The notes: generated by a model from the letters alone, not told the origin. A stretch of 64,000 nt of DNA from UBA6522 sp965221035 (GCA_965221035.1 OZ244860.1:558001-622000); one strand, 5' to 3'; shown: positions 1 to 9,460, counted from the first letter of the stretch. Translations and numbers: made by a program.

Positions 1-1
1 C

Positions 2-649
2 TGCCGTATGGCTCTTGAAGGAATATTCGGCCAGGCCGAAACTCCCTTGAGAGCTCTTTTCGCTCTGGAACTCGCGCGGCTCAATGCCATTTTGAACGGT
101 CTTCTGGAAGCCGAGCGGACTCGAACTCCGTACCGGATCATCGCCACGGAGCGCTCCGTTCGGATCGGCGCCGGCGGCCTTGAGTTCCGTGGCCGAATCG
201 ACCGCATTGACGAATTGTGCCCAGACGGGGCGTTGGCGATCATCGATTACAAGACCGGGTCGACAAACAAGCCGAGCGCCTGGTTCGAAGAACGACCGCA
301 AGATCTGCAGATGCCTTGCTACGCGCTGTCACTTGATGGTGACTTGCAGGCTGCAGTACTTGCCGTGCTGCGTCCGCGCTCTGCTTCCTACAAGGGCTAC
401 TGGGTGGCCGATGCAACGTTTCCCGGACGGACCACGCGACTACCCGGCGGGATCACCTGGTCCAGGCAACTTCAACGGTGGCGCACCCAGATTGACGACC
501 TTGCGACGGAGTTCGCCGAGGGGGACGGTCGAATTCTCCGCGCCGGAATCCGGTTGGCCGACGGAGCCATGGCGCCCCTGACCCGCATTCACGGGTACAC
601 GGCGCGATCGCGGACGACGGAATCGCGGGTCGGCGGCGGCGAGCCATGA
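2..649 (+). CDS. AddB-like PD-(D/E)XK exonuclease, C-terminal part (5' end outside window)
   Basis: This is the C-terminal nuclease domain of a double-strand-break repair protein of the AddB-like 'probable DNA repair protein' type found in beta- and gammaproteobacteria. The frame is open to the left edge, so the gene starts before the window. Visible signatures are GRIDRIDEL (nuclease acidic residue), AIIDYKTG (D-x-K catalytic motif) and QDLQMPCYAL (the conserved Q-xx-x-Y motif), the usual order in RecB-family nucleases. The stop at 647-649 lies one base before the ATG of the helicase partner, so the two are cotranscribed. The inferred role is to form an end-resecting complex with the downstream helicase-nuclease in the cytoplasm, replacing RecBCD. 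Confidence 0.82.
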   Translation, partial: CRMALEGIFGQAETPLRALFALELARLNAILNGLLEAERTRTPYRIIATERSVRIGAGGLEFRGRIDRIDELCPDGALAIIDYKTGSTNKPSAWFEERPQDLQMPCYALSLDGDLQAAVLAVLRPRSASYKGYWVADATFPGRTTRLPGGITWSRQLQRWRTQIDDLATEFAEGDGRILRAGIRLADGAMAPLTRIHGYTARSRTTESRVGGGEP

Positions 650-650
650 C

Positions 651-3600
651 ATGAGCGACGCGCAGCAGCGCGAACGCGCCCTTGAAACCGAACGGTCCTT
701 CCTCGTTCAGGCGCCCGCGGGCTCGGGCAAGACGGAGTTGCTCATCCAGCGCTACCTGTCATTGCTGGCAACGGTTGAAATACCGGAGCAGGTCATTGCG
801 ATCACGTTTACCCGCAAGGCGACCGCGCAGATGCGCGAACGGGTCCTTGCGGCTCTGGCGGCAGCGGACCGGCAGGAACGGCCGTCGCGACCGCACCAGC
901 AGCGCACGTATGAACTGGCCCGCGCAGCCCTGGACCGTGACCGGCGGCGCGACTGGTCACTGATCGAACAACCCGCCCGCCTCAAGATCGATACGCTCGA
1001 CGCGCTCAATGTCTGGCTGGCGCAAAGGCTTCCGGTCTCCACGGACGGCATCGCTGGAGCGCGCATCGTCGAAGATGCCTCGGACTGTTACGAAGACGCC
1101 GGAAGGCGGCTGATGCGGCGTCTCAGAGAACATTCTGCCGAGACCCGCGCACTGCGAACCCTGCTGGAGCATTCGGAAGCAAGCGCCGAACGAATGGTCG
1201 CACTGATGGCGCGACTGCTGGCCACGCGCGACCAGTGGCTCCACCACCTGTTTGCTTCCGACGAAGCCCAGCTGCGGGCCCATATCGAACGTTCCCTGCG
1301 CCGTAGTTTCGAGGAGGAGATGCGCGAGGTGTCGAATCTGCTCCCTGCCTCGGCCGTCGGTCGCCTGGTGCCCCTGCTGCGTCATGCGGCCGAACATGCG
1401 TCCGACAAAACCGAAGTCTTCGGCGCGTGGTCGGCAATTGACGCGCTCCCGGCGCCCGGGATGGAGAACATGTCGGCCTGGAAGGCATTGCCGGAACTGC
1501 TGTTGACGATGCAGGGCACATGGCGCAAGCGGTTCCACGCCTTCGGATTTTCAGGTGAATTTTCCCGCTTGGGGGTCGAATTGAAGGAGTTGATTGCTTC
1601 CTTTTCCGAGTCGGAGGGGTTGCGCCTGGCGCTGATCCAGTTGCGCAACGTTCCGGAGTCGCTTCCGGGTCCGGCATGGTGGGACGCCGTATCGGCACTT
1701 CGAACGGCGTTGCGGCACATGGTCGCCGAACTACAAGTGCTGTTCGCGGAGCGCAATGCGGTCGATTTCCTCGAGCTGGCCCTGGCCGCGCAACGCGCCC
1801 TGGGTAGCGCGACCCGGCCTTCCGACTTGTTGCTTGCGCTCGACCATCGCATTCGACACGTACTGGTGGACGAGTTTCAGGACACTTCGCGTTCGCAGAT
1901 CAGGCTTCTTGAACTGCTGACATCCGGCTGGGAGCCTGGAGATGGCCGATCCCTGTTCCTGGTGGGCGATCCAATGCAGTCCATCTACCGCTTCCGCAAT
2001 GCCGACATGTCCCTGTTTCTGAGGGCCAAGCATCGGGGAATCGGCGACATTCAACCGGAAATCCTGCAACTGAACCGAAACTTCCGAAGTGCTCCGACGC
2101 TGATCGATTGGGTCAACGACATGTTCGCCGGAATATTTCCCGGCGCGGACAACCTCAAGTCCGGTGCGGCCCGTTTCAGCCCATGTGTGGCAGCAAGGGA
2201 GCCGTCAAGCGATCAGATCGTGCGGCTGCACGCGCTGCGAGGATCCGAATCAGCAGCGGAAACACGCCTTGTGGCGGAAATTGTCGCCGAGGAAAGGGCC
2301 CGTTCGGCTTCCGCGTCCGTGGCCGTTCTGGTTCGGAGCCGCAGCCACCTCGAGGGCCTGAGGGAGCACCTTCTTTCCCTGGGGATCGAGGCGCAGGCGG
2401 TCCAGCTGGACGCGCCCGATCGGCACCAGGTCACCCACGACCTCATCGGACTCACGCGTGCGCTGACCCATCGGGGTGACAGGATCGCATGGTTGGCGGT
2501 ATTGCGCGCCCCGTGGTGCGGGCTGACCTGGCGGGATCTGCTTGCGCTGTGCCGGGGCGATTCGGACAGCGCGGTGTGGGCGTTGATGCACGACGCGACC
2601 CGGACCGCCGCGCTGACCGAGGATGGACAAACCCGACTCAAGCGGCTGCGGAGCATACTGCAGGCGGCCTTCCTGGCCCGATCCGACTACAGCCTGTCCC
2701 GATGGGTGCGGCGCACGTGGGTGGCGCTTGGGGGACACGAATGCCTGCTGAAGCCTGATGACTTTGACCGAGCCGGGCACTTCTTCGCAATACTGCGTGA
2801 CAACACCGTGCGCGGCGATCTCGACGATCCGGCGGCGCTGCACGAACTGTTCGGCGATCCGTCCGCGATTCCGGAACGGCCAACCGGGAGCGGCATCGAA
2901 ATCATGACCATTCACCGGGCCAAGGGGCTGGAGTTCGACACCGTCATTGTTCCGGGACTGGGGCGCGAGTCGAAACCGGACGAAAGCAGGGCGATGGTCT
3001 GGCATGAGCAGGCGCATGCCGACGGCGGTGAGTCGGTGGTGCTGGCTCCGTATTCGGCCAACTCCGACGGTGGGGACTCGTTGACCCGGTGGCTGAAGGG
3101 GATCGAAATGCGCAAGGCGCATTCCGAACGGGCCCGGCTACTGTACGTGGCCGCGACCCGGGCCAGGGAGCGCCTGCACCTGGTGGGGCAGCTCAGGGAG
3201 GGGCGGAGCAGTCCGCCGGCGAGGAGTCTGCTGGCGTTGCTCTGGCCACAGGTTTCCGACGCCTTCAAGTCGGCGAAACCGGCTCCCGACTCCCCAGGGA
3301 ATCATGATGACGAGTTCGAACCGGTGCTGAGTCGGCTTGCGAAACCCGCGCCTGCACCGCAAACCGCACCCGCGCCACAGGAAGACGGCGAACGACGACC
3401 GCATTTCAGGTGGGCGGGCCAGGCCGCACTGCAGGTCGGCGTGGTGGTCCACCAATGGTTGCACACCTTCGCGAGGGACGGAATCGAGTGCTGGAACGCC
3501 GAGCGCGTCCGGGCCGCCAGGGACCGGCACCAGGCTGAATTGCGGCTGCTCGGCGTGGATGAGGCGGAACTTCCAGAAGCCTCCCGCCGGGTCATGCAGG

Positions 3601-3974
3601 CTCTTCTGGCCGTGCTCGACGATCCGACCGGAAGGTGGATTCTCAAGGGTCACGCGGAAGCCGAATCGGAACTGTCCGTCACCCGGGCAGTGGAAGGGCG
3701 CATCGAGAACCTGCGGCTCGATCGGACCTTTGTTGACGATACCGGGATCCGATGGATCGTCGACTACAAGACCAGCCGCCATGAGGGTGGATCGGTGGAC
3801 GAGTTTCTGGATGCGGAAGTGGAGCGATATCGTGGACAGTTGGAGCGGTATGCCCGGACCATGGCCTCCATAGACGGGCGGCCGGTCAGATTGGGACTCT
3901 ATTTTCCCCTCCTTCGCGCGTTCAGGGAGTGGCGGCCGCAGCTTGACGACCCGCTGGAAGACCCCGCCGGCTGA
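651..3974 (+). CDS. AddA-like UvrD/RecB-family helicase-nuclease
   Basis: This 1107-residue protein is an SF1A DNA helicase with a C-terminal RecB-type nuclease. Helicase motifs appear in order: Walker A APAGSGKTELL (about residue 20), Ia ITFTRKATAQM, II VLVDEFQDTSRSQ (about 404), III LFLVGDPMQSIYRFR, IV LNRNFRS, V IMTIHRAKGLEFDTV (about 752) and VI LLYVAATRARERLHL (about 830). Near residue 1037, WIVDYKTSRHEG is the D-x-K nuclease motif. Size and architecture match AddA-type subunits (about 1100-1200 residues). It follows the AddB-like gene with a one-base gap. Both subunits keep nuclease motifs, as in AddAB rather than RecBCD. Function: ATP-driven unwinding and degradation of DNA ends to feed recombination. 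Confidence 0.9.
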   Translation: MSDAQQRERALETERSFLVQAPAGSGKTELLIQRYLSLLATVEIPEQVIAITFTRKATAQMRERVLAALAAADRQERPSRPHQQRTYELARAALDRDRRRDWSLIEQPARLKIDTLDALNVWLAQRLPVSTDGIAGARIVEDASDCYEDAGRRLMRRLREHSAETRALRTLLEHSEASAERMVALMARLLATRDQWLHHLFASDEAQLRAHIERSLRRSFEEEMREVSNLLPASAVGRLVPLLRHAAEHASDKTEVFGAWSAIDALPAPGMENMSAWKALPELLLTMQGTWRKRFHAFGFSGEFSRLGVELKELIASFSESEGLRLALIQLRNVPESLPGPAWWDAVSALRTALRHMVAELQVLFAERNAVDFLELALAAQRALGSATRPSDLLLALDHRIRHVLVDEFQDTSRSQIRLLELLTSGWEPGDGRSLFLVGDPMQSIYRFRNADMSLFLRAKHRGIGDIQPEILQLNRNFRSAPTLIDWVNDMFAGIFPGADNLKSGAARFSPCVAAREPSSDQIVRLHALRGSESAAETRLVAEIVAEERARSASASVAVLVRSRSHLEGLREHLLSLGIEAQAVQLDAPDRHQVTHDLIGLTRALTHRGDRIAWLAVLRAPWCGLTWRDLLALCRGDSDSAVWALMHDATRTAALTEDGQTRLKRLRSILQAAFLARSDYSLSRWVRRTWVALGGHECLLKPDDFDRAGHFFAILRDNTVRGDLDDPAALHELFGDPSAIPERPTGSGIEIMTIHRAKGLEFDTVIVPGLGRESKPDESRAMVWHEQAHADGGESVVLAPYSANSDGGDSLTRWLKGIEMRKAHSERARLLYVAATRARERLHLVGQLREGRSSPPARSLLALLWPQVSDAFKSAKPAPDSPGNHDDEFEPVLSRLAKPAPAPQTAPAPQEDGERRPHFRWAGQAALQVGVVVHQWLHTFARDGIECWNAERVRAARDRHQAELRLLGVDEAELPEASRRVMQALLAVLDDPTGRWILKGHAEAESELSVTRAVEGRIENLRLDRTFVDDTGIRWIVDYKTSRHEGGSVDEFLDAEVERYRGQLERYARTMASIDGRPVRLGLYFPLLRAFREWRPQLDDPLEDPAG

Positions 3975-4055
3975 TGCTGGGGCCGGGGAGCGCCGCCCAG
4001 GCGGATGCGAACTGGTATCATCGCCCGCCGACGATCAGAGAAGGACACGTTGGGC

Positions 4056-4505
4056 ATGGCGATTAACACCCTGGATCACTGTTCCATTCGCACGCTCGAC
4101 CTTGCGGCTAGCCGGAAGTTCTATGTGGACGTGCTCGGGATGGAAGTAGGGGAGCGGCCGGACTTTCCTTTTCCCGGCGCCTGGCTGTACCTGGAGGGTC
4201 ATGCCGCGATCCATCTGGTCGGCGTCGACCCTGACGACTCCGGGGGATTGGTCGAGTATCTGGGCGGAGCCGTCGATCCGGAACCCCTGAACGGCGGCGG
4301 ATCCCTGGACCACATCGCATTCCGTGCCACCGACGCGGCAAGCATGCTCCGGCGCCTGAAGGAGAACAACATTCCCTATCGCGAACGGCAGGTGCCGAAC
4401 ATGGACCTCAAGCAGATCTTTGTCGAGGACCCGAACGGAATCCGCATCGAACTCAACTATTTCGGTCCCGACTCTTCAGCGGTCAAATCGTTCCGGCAAA
4501 GCTGA
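4056..4505 (+). CDS. VOC (glyoxalase/bleomycin resistance) family protein
   Basis: A protein of about 149 residues with two VOC beta-alpha-beta-beta-beta modules. It begins INTLDHCSIRTLDLAASRKFY, typical of the first module with its metal-ligand His, and has SLDHIAFRATD in the second module and IFVEDPNGIRIELNYFG at the end (Glu ligand). I chose ATG 4056 because AGAAGGA lies about 10 bases upstream and the homologous fold begins there; an in-frame start at 4005 would add an unconserved 17-residue tail. The family includes glyoxalase I, extradiol dioxygenases and resistance proteins; the substrate cannot be told. It stands alone between the repair genes and the convergent gsp operon, and its 3' end overlaps that of gspN by about 20 bases. 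Confidence 0.8.
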   Translation: MAINTLDHCSIRTLDLAASRKFYVDVLGMEVGERPDFPFPGAWLYLEGHAAIHLVGVDPDDSGGLVEYLGGAVDPEPLNGGGSLDHIAFRATDAASMLRRLKENNIPYRERQVPNMDLKQIFVEDPNGIRIELNYFGPDSSAVKSFRQS

Positions 4506-5220
4506 AGGCACGCATGCCCTGAGCGTCGGGAGATCCCGACAGCAGATCAACGCCTCGCCTGAGCGCCGCGCCGGCCTCTGGACGGACGCGGACGAGGCCG
4601 CTGATTTCGTAGTCTCCTTCGACTGTCAGCATGGCCGACCCCTGAACCTGCAGCGGACCGTTCCGATCCTGGAAGGTGCCCCGCAAACCATCCGCACCGG
4701 ACAAGGTGACGCTGTAGCTTCCCAGCGCTATGGGGTCACCACCCACCAGGGACGGAACCGTCAACCGGCCCAGGTTCAACTGCCCGCGGACACCGTCGGG
4801 CCGGCCATCCCTCATGACCAGTTCCGCGAGTTGCAGACTCAACTGCCCGTGGATGCCCGCGATCGGCAGCACCGAGGTCAGGGTGTGGAGACCGCATGTC
4901 GCTGTGACATCCGCTACAACGACCCGACCTCGTCCGATTCGCACCTCGCCCTGAAGGAATCCGTCTCCCAGCCGCGTTTCGATACGGGCCTGCGTGCGCC
5001 CGACCAACAACGGCCAGGGCGGCAACCGCCATTGGACATCGTGAAGTCCAAGCGGCCCCACCGATCCCAGCGCGGCGCCACCCGACCAGACCGTGCCGTG
5101 AACGCCGGACAAACGAACTTCGTCGGGGGCCAGCCAGCGATAGGCGGCGTTGGCGGGGAACAGCGCAATGGCAAACGCCAGATATGCAGCCACCCCAAGG
5201 GCGATCCACCGCACCGGCAA
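4483..5220 (-). CDS. gspN: Type II secretion system protein N
   Basis: Inner-membrane component of the type II secretion machine, about 245 residues. One transmembrane helix near the start (WIALGVAAYLAFAIALFPA) is followed by a periplasmic domain typical of GspN (VRLSGVHGTVWSGGAAL, then VQWRLPPWPLL). The start is not obvious. An upstream ATG at 5280 would overlap gspM by about 59 bases. A TTG at 5220 is preceded by GGAGG (5228-5232) at 7 bases and sits one base after the gspM stop, so I prefer it; GTG 5214 is a second option. It is the last gene of the minus-strand gspGHIJKLMN operon. Confidence 0.8.
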   Translation of the reverse strand: MPVRWIALGVAAYLAFAIALFPANAAYRWLAPDEVRLSGVHGTVWSGGAALGSVGPLGLHDVQWRLPPWPLLVGRTQARIETRLGDGFLQGEVRIGRGRVVVADVTATCGLHTLTSVLPIAGIHGQLSLQLAELVMRDGRPDGVRGQLNLGRLTVPSLVGGDPIALGSYSVTLSGADGLRGTFQDRNGPLQVQGSAMLTVEGDYEISGLVRVRPEAGAALRRGVDLLSGSPDAQGMRAFSFAGTI

Positions 5221-5221
5221 G

Positions 5222-5692
5222 TCACTGCCTCCGCAATTCCAGGGAGGCGTCCACCAGTCCGCTTTCCTGGATGCCGTCAACCGTGGCGGATGAAACCCGC
5301 AGTCCCTGGCCTTGTCTCAACGCTCCCAACCAGCTCACCAGATGTGCGAAGGACGCCCGTTGAAACGTGACCCTGATGACGTCCTCGCCGTCGGGCTGAT
5401 TCCGTGACAGCGTGCCGCCCAGCCCGTGGGCGCGGTGGGTCCGGTCCACCACCAGAACGAGAGACTCCGTCGACACCTCCGGCGGGGGCAGCGGAACGCC
5501 CATGGCTTCCAGTCTCCGCACGTCCGCCAGCATCGCATGCCTGTCCGCCAATACGCTGTCCAGGTTCCGCGTGGCGTCGCGCAACGGCGTCCAGGCGAAA
5601 CTCCATGCGAGAATCAGCACCGAGATCGTGGCACCGCCCACCACGACCATCCGCTCGCGTGCCTCAAGCCGCTGGAACCAGGCGCTCATCAC
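5222..5692 (-). CDS. gspM: Type II secretion system protein M
   Basis: Bitopic inner-membrane protein of 156 residues that pairs with GspL in the assembly platform. It has a short cytoplasmic N-terminus (WFQRLEARERM), one transmembrane segment (MVVVGGATISVLILAWSFAW) and a periplasmic ferredoxin-like domain, the usual GspM plan; family members are about 150-180 residues. The start overlaps the gspL stop as ATGA, showing translational coupling, and gspN follows almost without a gap. Sequence conservation in this family is low, so the call leans on position and topology as well. Confidence 0.85.
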   Translation of the reverse strand: MMSAWFQRLEARERMVVVGGATISVLILAWSFAWTPLRDATRNLDSVLADRHAMLADVRRLEAMGVPLPPPEVSTESLVLVVDRTHRAHGLGGTLSRNQPDGEDVIRVTFQRASFAHLVSWLGALRQGQGLRVSSATVDGIQESGLVDASLELRRQ

Positions 5693-6918
5693 GAACCCGG
5701 CTCGATCCGCAGGCGGCCCAAGATGCCGTCCTGGGCCGGGTTGGCCGACTGGATCGACGACTGGAACGACCCGTCATCGCTGAGGTCACGGGCAAACTCG
5801 TCCAGCGACGAGACATCGTCGGCGACCATTCGCAGGTCCATGACCCCCGACCTGAAGCTGAGCGCCTGCAGGCGCGCATCCTGGTTCCAGGCCTGCGCCA
5901 CCGCGTCGAGCGCAAGCAGAAATCCCGTGCCGTCTCCGGCGGCCGCCGGAGCCAGCCGCCGTCGTATCTCTGTCTCGCAGGCCCCAAGGTCGGCCGTGCC
6001 GACATTGCGCCGGCAGGCCGTCTCGATCAACACGGTCACCGCGCGCGCCTCGCGGCTGAGCGTCAGGTAGCGCGCGCCTTCCGCAACCATCGCCAGGGCC
6101 AGGGCGCCAACCACCAGGGCCGCCGCGTAACGCCATGGCCGAACCCAGGATCGCCAATCCGGTTGCCGGTTGTAACTGCCCTGGAGCAGGTTGCATCCGG
6201 GCCGATCGATCAATGTCGCCCCCAGTCGGGGCAGAATACCTTCACGCAATAGCTGAATGTCCAGACGGACGCCTTGATCGCGCAGCCGTTCGACGTCGGC
6301 CTCGTATCGGGCATGCCCTTCGGTGTCGACATACAGAATCACGTGGGGAATCTCCGCCGGTTCACCGTCACGACCGCATGCCGCCCGCATGACTTCTTGC
6401 GGTGCCATGCCTTGCAGGGTGAACGGCGCCTGACCGGGTGCCCGTCCAAGGATGCAATCACCTTGTGCGACCAATGTGAGGCTTTCCGGTACGGTCGGGA
6501 CGCCATCCGATTCGCTGTACATCCGTTCCGGTCGCAATCCGGCCCGTTCACAGTCCTCTAGCCATGCCTTCATCCGCTCCCGGGCGACCATGGTGACGGG
6601 AATGTTCCCCGAATCGTCTTCAGAGCCGATCGCGAAGTGCAGTCGTTCCACATCCTCCGCGACGGCTTCCTCCAACGAATAGGGCAACATCTGGCGCAGG
6701 CGCGCAGCGCTCCTGACGGGCAGACTGGATTGCATGCGGACCGCGTCCAGGCCCGAAACCAGCAACAGCACACGCCGATTCGAGGCGGCCGCGGCGGCTT
6801 CCTCCAGCGATCCCCGCTCGACGGCGGAAAGCCGGTGACCGGCGGAATCCAGCACGACCCAGGTGGCGTTTCCGGGTTCCTCGGGCAACCGGACAACCAG
6901 GTGCTCCAGCACGGTCAT
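5689..6918 (-). CDS. gspL: Type II secretion system protein L
   Basis: 409-residue inner-membrane protein that links the cytoplasmic ATPase GspE to the periplasmic platform. It has a cytoplasmic actin-like domain (start MTVLEHLVVRLPEEPGNATW; central MLPYSLEEAVAEDVERLHFA, a typical GspL stretch), one transmembrane helix near residue 245 (YAAALVVGALALAMVAEGA) and a periplasmic domain ending near GILGRLRIEPGS. The frame stays open far upstream but ATG 6918 is the right start: it overlaps the gspK stop by four bases (ATGA) and begins the conserved domain. GspE and GspF are not in this window. Confidence 0.9.
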   Translation of the reverse strand: MTVLEHLVVRLPEEPGNATWVVLDSAGHRLSAVERGSLEEAAAAASNRRVLLLVSGLDAVRMQSSLPVRSAARLRQMLPYSLEEAVAEDVERLHFAIGSEDDSGNIPVTMVARERMKAWLEDCERAGLRPERMYSESDGVPTVPESLTLVAQGDCILGRAPGQAPFTLQGMAPQEVMRAACGRDGEPAEIPHVILYVDTEGHARYEADVERLRDQGVRLDIQLLREGILPRLGATLIDRPGCNLLQGSYNRQPDWRSWVRPWRYAAALVVGALALAMVAEGARYLTLSREARAVTVLIETACRRNVGTADLGACETEIRRRLAPAAAGDGTGFLLALDAVAQAWNQDARLQALSFRSGVMDLRMVADDVSSLDEFARDLSDDGSFQSSIQSANPAQDGILGRLRIEPGS

Positions 6919-7844
6919 TGAACTCCAAGGCTGCGGAACACGGCACCCGAAATGCCGCTTCGGTGCCGCTCCAGAACAGAGTACAAGGTGAACTGGTGAG
7001 TGCCAAGCACCACGGTCGCGCTCAGCAGGAAGTACGTGCTGGTGCCGCCGATTCGTGCACGGGTTTCCGGCGCGATCCATTCTCCGAAGGCGCTGTCGAT
7101 ATCCGCGAACCCGTCCGTCCCCCTCTGCTCCAGCAGCGAGGCGGCCCGGACCAGGTCGATATCGTCGGAAATCGACGCCAGCACGGCAACGGAAGCGGTG
7201 TTGACATTCAATCGCGTCCCGGAGGGCAACGCGGTGACATGGGGCCGCAGGAGGTGGTACCCCTCCGACCCGATGCCCGACATGGCCGCCAGTTCGCTGG
7301 TGCTGGTGATCGGCCAGTTGGGCGTGCGGTACGGTGGGGTGGCGGCGGCGTAGGCATCGTCCTCGGCGCCGTTGGGAAAGCGGGTGTCGGTGTCCGCATC
7401 GATCCAGTCCACGACGGCTCCCGCCGCTGCCGGATCCAGTCCGAGCGTCGTCAGCAGGCGTTCGAACTGCGCCAGGGCATCGGTGTCCACGACGCCCTGG
7501 GAAGTGATCAGGTTGTTGAGGTTGAAACGGCCCTGCAAGTCTTCCAGTCGACCGCTGATGAAGCCGCCATCCACGGGCAGGGGCGGCAGTTCCATCGCCC
7601 AGGGTTCGCCGAGATGATCGACTTGCGGCGCATCCACCATGTCCTGGCGGAGCATGTCGCCGGCCCAGGCTTCGGCGCCCCTCAGATACGCCAGTCCCTG
7701 ATCCGCCGCCAGACCTGCCGAGGCGCGGCGCTGCTCCAGGCTGGCGTTCCACATCATGTCGACAGCGATCACGGTGCCAATGGTCACTACCAGCATGGCC
7801 GTGAGGACCGCAACACCTCGTTGACGGTCTGGCACGTGGTTCAT
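6915..7844 (-). CDS. gspK: Type II secretion minor pseudopilin GspK
   Basis: 309-residue minor pseudopilin that caps the pseudopilus tip with GspI and GspJ. The prepilin leader ends DRQRG before the hydrophobic segment VAVLTAMLVVTIGTVIAVDM; as is normal for GspK, the glutamate at position 5 of the mature protein is missing. A large helical periplasmic domain follows, with DLQGRFNLNNL (a hallmark GspK motif) and acidic segments such as DWIDADTDTRFPNGAEDD, consistent with the calcium site known in this family. Both ends overlap neighbours by four bases (gspJ upstream, gspL downstream). Confidence 0.93.
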   Translation of the reverse strand: MNHVPDRQRGVAVLTAMLVVTIGTVIAVDMMWNASLEQRRASAGLAADQGLAYLRGAEAWAGDMLRQDMVDAPQVDHLGEPWAMELPPLPVDGGFISGRLEDLQGRFNLNNLITSQGVVDTDALAQFERLLTTLGLDPAAAGAVVDWIDADTDTRFPNGAEDDAYAAATPPYRTPNWPITSTSELAAMSGIGSEGYHLLRPHVTALPSGTRLNVNTASVAVLASISDDIDLVRAASLLEQRGTDGFADIDSAFGEWIAPETRARIGGTSTYFLLSATVVLGTHQFTLYSVLERHRSGISGAVFRSLGVQ

Positions 7845-8500
7845 CCGCCGATCTCCACGGTGCGCCAGATGTGACCGAAGTCTTCAAGAAAGAGATTGAA
7901 CTCCACCAGGCGGGGCGAAGTGAAGTGGGAATCCGGGGCGGGAGAATCCAGCGGCGGCCACTCCAGATGCCATTGGCCGTTCCGGTCCCGCAATCGAATC
8001 TGCACGTCATCAACGCCGGTAAGCAATTCCGTCCGAACCGGCGGTGTCGAAAAGGTGCGGTCCACCGCCGGCCAGTGGAAACGAACGAGTGTATTGGCGC
8101 CGTCTTCCCAGTCGTAGGCGACCCTCAGGACGTGCCCCCGAGGCAGTCCGGCGGGATTTGCCCACCCGCCACGGCTGAGTTCCACCGCGAACTGCTGGCG
8201 GGCACCGGCGGCGAAGCTGGGCATCCAGTCCCCACCGGATTCGTCCCGCGCTGCGCGGGGGTGAATCTGCGCCATGTCCTGGGCGATGATGTGCATGGCA
8301 AACTGGACTTCACGCCATCGCTGCGCCCGCTCCTCGGCGGCGGCCTGCTGCAGGAGCACGCTGGACAACCCGCTCAGGGCCATCACGCCGATCACGGCCA
8401 CGATGGCCATGGCGACCAGCAACTCGATTAGGGTGAAGCCGCCCGACATTGACGGTCCGCAGCGGCGGCAGGGTCGAAATTTCGGCGGATGCGGCAGCAT
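7841..8500 (-). CDS. gspJ: Type II secretion minor pseudopilin GspJ
   Basis: Minor pseudopilin of about 219 residues. The type IV prepilin signal is SMSGG|FTLIELLVAMAIVAV, cut after the second Gly, with Glu at mature position 5. ATG 8500 lies two bases after the gspI stop and gives a 21-residue leader rich in Arg; ATG 8449 would give a four-residue leader (MSGG), short for the family. I prefer 8500, but neither start has a clear Shine-Dalgarno. The mature part has the GspJ pattern RWREVQFAMHIIAQDMAQI and WEDGANTLVRFHWPA. Confidence 0.87.
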   Translation of the reverse strand: MLPHPPKFRPCRRCGPSMSGGFTLIELLVAMAIVAVIGVMALSGLSSVLLQQAAAEERAQRWREVQFAMHIIAQDMAQIHPRAARDESGGDWMPSFAAGARQQFAVELSRGGWANPAGLPRGHVLRVAYDWEDGANTLVRFHWPAVDRTFSTPPVRTELLTGVDDVQIRLRDRNGQWHLEWPPLDSPAPDSHFTSPRLVEFNLFLEDFGHIWRTVEIGG

Positions 8501-8502
8501 GG

Positions 8503-8943
8503 TCAGATTCCCGGATCCGTCACGCCCCGTCGCCAGATCGGCGCTGGAATCCCCGGCGGAGGAGGGGGCTCCAGCAGGCCGGAAACCGTGTGAAGCATCT
8601 GCTCGGGTTGATCCGCGAGCGCTACGGAGACGTCGACTCGCCGCAGGTTTTCCACAGGGGTTTCGGACACCTCGGCCGAAAGGACCCAGGTGCGACGGGC
8701 GAAATCCAGTTCGTCCCGGGTCAGGCCGAGAGGCGGCCATTGCGTCGCCACGCTGAGTTCCGCGATACGGTTGGAGGCAATCCAGCTTGCAAGGACCTTG
8801 TTCTCGATGATTGCGGCGCCCACGGCATACCGGTTGAGTTGCGTGTGCACGGCCATCATGCCAAGCGCCACGATGACCAGCGCGACCAGGGTCTCCAGCA
8901 GGGTAAAGCCCGGGAGTGATCTTTCAGGATCCGTCAAACCCAC
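8503..8943 (-). CDS. gspI: Type II secretion minor pseudopilin GspI
   Basis: 146-residue minor pseudopilin, one of the tip initiators of the pseudopilus. The leader MGLTDPERSLPG is followed by FTLLETLVALVIVALGMMAV, the prepilin peptidase site with Glu5. The mature domain contains ENKVLASWIASNRIAELSV, the typical GspI 'A-W-I-A-x-N-R' motif. Its start overlaps the gspH end by 20 bases, in keeping with the tight packing of the operon. Confidence 0.92.
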   Translation of the reverse strand: MGLTDPERSLPGFTLLETLVALVIVALGMMAVHTQLNRYAVGAAIIENKVLASWIASNRIAELSVATQWPPLGLTRDELDFARRTWVLSAEVSETPVENLRRVDVSVALADQPEQMLHTVSGLLEPPPPPGIPAPIWRRGVTDPGI

Positions 8944-9460
8944 GGCGGGTGATCTCCAGGGAGCCGTCCAGCATTGCGGTCAGCACGTACCGCGCGCCGA
9001 AGGCGTCGCGGTAGATCTCGGCTTCAAAGGGCGTGATTTCGCCACTGGCATGCAGCACGACCTGAGGTTGGGGCGGTTCGGCGATATTCGGGTCAAATTC
9101 CGATTCGAGAACGACGTCCCGGTCTTCGAGGAACAACGACAGCGACAACGGGTCCACCAGTCGATGTTCGCCGAGAAAGGCGTCCCCCGCAGGCTCAAGC
9201 CATGACAGGACGCGGTAATCGTACACCAGAAACCGGTAGCCGCCCCGGGTGAACAGCACGCCGTAGTCTCGGGTCTCCAGAACGGCCTCGTCCATCAGGG
9301 TGGAGAGCAGCGTCTGCAGCCTGCGTGTTTCGCGTTCGATTTCGCGGTCGGCGCCGACCACGTTCAAGGAAAGTACCGCAGTGCCCGCAAACAGTCCGAT
9401 GATGAACAGCACCACCAGCAGTTCGACCAGCGAGAAACCGCCGTGGCGGCGGGCCCTCAA
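8924..9460 (-). CDS. gspH: Type II secretion minor pseudopilin GspH
   Basis: Minor pseudopilin of about 178 residues. An ATG-initiated reading would begin deep inside gspG and add 42 unconserved residues. A TTG at 9460-9458 overlaps the gspG stop (TTGA) and gives the compact positively charged leader MRARRHGG followed by FSLVELLVVLFIIGLFAG, exactly the prepilin pattern, so I place the start there. The mature domain includes DREIERETRRLQTLLSTLMD and YDYRVLSWLEPAG, typical of GspH. Confidence 0.88.
   Translation of the reverse strand: MRARRHGGFSLVELLVVLFIIGLFAGTAVLSLNVVGADREIERETRRLQTLLSTLMDEAVLETRDYGVLFTRGGYRFLVYDYRVLSWLEPAGDAFLGEHRLVDPLSLSLFLEDRDVVLESEFDPNIAEPPQPQVVLHASGEITPFEAEIYRDAFGARYVLTAMLDGSLEITRRGFDGS

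Noticed and set aside
6919..8013. Upstream extension of gspL to give a 774-residue protein
   Set aside because: The extra part is an out-of-frame reading of gspK; ATG 6918 overlaps the gspK stop and begins the conserved domain.
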